Shown here in pieces: positions 62,301-64,000 of a stretch of 64,000 nucleotides of DNA (position 1 is the first letter of the stretch; each line of letters starts with the position of its first letter). Source of the stretch: Nitzschia sp. pyKryTriq1 (lineage: Eukaryota; Bacillariophyta; Bacillariophyceae; Bacillariales; Bacillariaceae). Below the pieces are notes generated by a model. That model saw nothing but the letters and a program-made list of their open reading frames with translations, was not told the DNA's origin and made no database searches. The stretch covers positions 1,984,001 through 2,048,000 of the forward strand of contig OY101117.1 of the NCBI GenBank assembly GCA_956465555.1, read 5' to 3'. Both the position numbers and the translations under genes were made by a program.

Positions 62301-64000
62301 ACCAAGCAGGATTGGATACCGAAAGCATCAAAAGTGCATATAGAATATCCGGTCGCCCAAGCGACATAGCAGCTCCTGCCATTTCTCGATAGGCACCAAG
62401 GGATGCTTCCCCAATCCCTGATGCCCCTCCGACTTCGGCGTTGGCCATTGTTGTGTCATCTGCAACCGCAGAGGTGTCAGTGTTGTCGTTTCCCTCCAAA
62501 CGCCTCCTTTCGGCGGCCTGTTCTGGAGTTTCTTGCATCGCACTGCCACCGTGGATGGTTGTTTGTCCGAAAGCGCGGAGGAGTCTGTTGTTCATGTCGT
62601 CACTGACACTGGCGGACGAAATATTTGCGAGGCTGCGACATGCTGCCAAGCCGAGGCAGCAACTTTCACGAGATAAGTGCTTGCTCTTCGGGTCTGCAAG
62701 TAGAGTTATGAAGCAGCTCTGGATATCTTCGAGGCGGGTGCAAATCTCTTTCACTAAACAGCGATGAGCACGACTTGAATCAAGGTTAATCTACAAGCAG
62801 AAGTGGTAAGGTACCGAGAATAACGACAACGTGTGCGAGTAATTCGTTCAGGGAAAGGCACTCACCTGTTTCGCAGCTCGTGCAACAATAGCAAACAAAG
62901 CCGGTGCAGTTGCAGTCTTCTTATGTGGGCTGCTCTCGAAGGTCGCTCTCCGCAGAAGCTTATAAATAACCTAGATAGAATCACAATCGCCATGCTGTTA
63001 GTACAAGATAATTCAGAAAGAGTGAAGCCGAGGTCGGTGAAGCCTACCTGTTGATGTGGAGGCAGTGCCAGGGCAAATTCCTCATTGTTTTCCTCGGGCC
63101 ACACACTCTTCGACGTGCTCCACTCGACGTCCTTTGGGCTATACGCATCACTGTAAGCAGCTAAGGCTTCGCCAGCCCATAGCGCCACCTCTTCGTCTTT
63201 TCGAAAGGCTGTAGAGCCAAGCAAGAGAAATAGAGCATCGACGGCTTTAAGGCGAGCGTCCCCTAGATCTTTGCTGACAACAGTACCCAATTTCGGTGTT
63301 GCTGTGGTACACGCCAGACATGTTCCAGCCGCTTTGGCCAACTTCGACACACGGGGAACATCAATGGTCTCACCGTTTCCATATTTGCGAATGGCTTCTG
63401 TCAAGTTGGAAAGTGCAAGTGATGCCCCAGGAACGAGTGCATCTTCCAAAATTGGCGCATCTTCTTGGTCATAGGAACAAGCAATACCAAGACCATCAAC
63501 AAACGCGTTCCCTATCACATCGTCCGAATTCAGAACTTCCTTCCCCATGAGGCCCAAGACCCTGAAGCAGAAAATGTTAGTACGATGGTGACCGCTGACA
63601 GATCCCAAAAATGGAACAATACTTACGCGGATGCTAGACTTGCCATGGAGTTATCCGAGACATTGAGCGTTGGGTGCTGTCGGTAAACTTTGATGCAAGC
63701 TCCTCCCAGGAAGGCAGCACCGTGCTTGTTACCCATTGATGCCCCCTTTCCTTCAACAATGTCACAACATGAGCGTAAGGCAGCTTCCACTGTCTCCGCC
63801 CACACATTGTTCTCCCACAAAAGGGTATCCTTGTATAAATAACCCCAGGATTCCGCTAAAAGACGCCTTGCTTTGGAAGAATTGCACCCCAATGCTAGCT
63901 CTTTGATGGTCTCAGGTCCCAAGGGGATATTATTAGAAGCAACCAGGGACCGTGCCAATGATGAGGTGGAGAGACAAAGCGACAAAGCTCCAGCACATCC
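59335..64000 (-). CDS. ECM29: ECM29 proteasome adaptor (3' part, truncated by window)
   Basis: C-terminal 1,482 residues of the HEAT-repeat scaffold that clamps the 19S regulator to the 20S proteasome and couples it to vesicles and motors. Exons read on the minus strand: beyond 64000 to 63627, 63561-63048, 62970-62866 and 62790-59335, with introns 65, 77 and 75 nt, all in phase. Signatures include SWGYLYKDTLLWENN, GLMGKEVLNSDD, VIYKLLRRATFESSPHKK, VSNPAWSAEGRDYGPSALLG, IPRILRGCHSPNKETRAQMQNLW and the following acidic HEAT array. The N-terminus and first exons lie outside the window. The stop at 59335 lies 28 nt from the oxygenase stop (convergent). Confidence 0.94.

Noticed and set aside
11247-64000. 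PA28 and ECM29 as a functional proteasome cluster
   Set aside because: The two genes are about 47 kb apart with many unrelated genes between; co-occurrence in one window is most likely chance.

Overview
The window looks like nuclear DNA of a photosynthetic stramenopile, most likely a diatom. Genes are intron-poor, with GT-AG introns of about 76-198 nt, and lie close together on both strands. Many predicted proteins open with a signal peptide followed by an ASAFAP-like cleavage motif (A|F, S|F or S|W), the signature of import into a four-membrane secondary plastid. The rest is a standard eukaryotic housekeeping set: PCNA, the catalytic subunit of DNA polymerase epsilon, PRP4 kinase, SmD1, two complex I subunits, a P5A ATPase and the proteasome factors PA28 and ECM29.

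Layout. 1-12.1 kb: PAP/fibrillin-like plastid protein, PCNA, secretory ankyrin protein, PRP4 kinase, NDUFS6, MOB-family protein, PA28-type proteasome activator. 12.1-18.1 kb: a 5.1-kb LTR retroelement with apparently identical 212-nt LTRs, a GATT target duplication, a tRNA-type primer site and a polypurine tract. It lacks protease and most of reverse transcriptase, and it sits inside an older antisense reading frame that becomes continuous when the element is removed in silico. 19-26 kb: DMT transporter, acidic nuclear-type protein, membrane-anchored SGNH-fold protein without its catalytic Ser and His, NDUFA11/Tim17-like protein. 26-42 kb: P5A ATPase, single-pass membrane protein with duplicated SPTP motifs, Pol epsilon, plastid-type unknown, tRNA-Ala. 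42-54.8 kb: M16 metallopeptidase, family-16 methyltransferase, small secretory protein ending HNEL, TPR protein, COA1/TIM21-like plastid protein, RsfS/iojap, unknown, SmD1. 55-64 kb: P-loop/CYTH protein, a repeat-rich gene-free stretch, 2OG-Fe(II) oxygenase and the 3' part of ECM29, which runs off the right edge.

The genes do not form a pathway cluster. Loose themes are replication (PCNA, Pol epsilon), splicing (PRP4 kinase, SmD1), proteasome regulation (PA28, ECM29), complex I (NDUFS6, NDUFA11) and several plastid-directed proteins. Gene-free stretches carry patches of short GTAC/TACCGGTA palindromes that recur throughout the window.

The most interesting observations are the young, internally deleted, nested LTR element, whose Gag frame begins inside the LTR and reads through the primer site; the SGNH pseudoenzyme; a MOB protein without its zinc cysteines; two secretory proteins ending in -NEL, one of them an ankyrin protein; and the compound palindrome and repeat field near 57.2-57.7 kb. 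No CRISPR array or prokaryote-type operon was seen. Exon boundaries were inferred by eye from splice sites, reading phase and family conservation.
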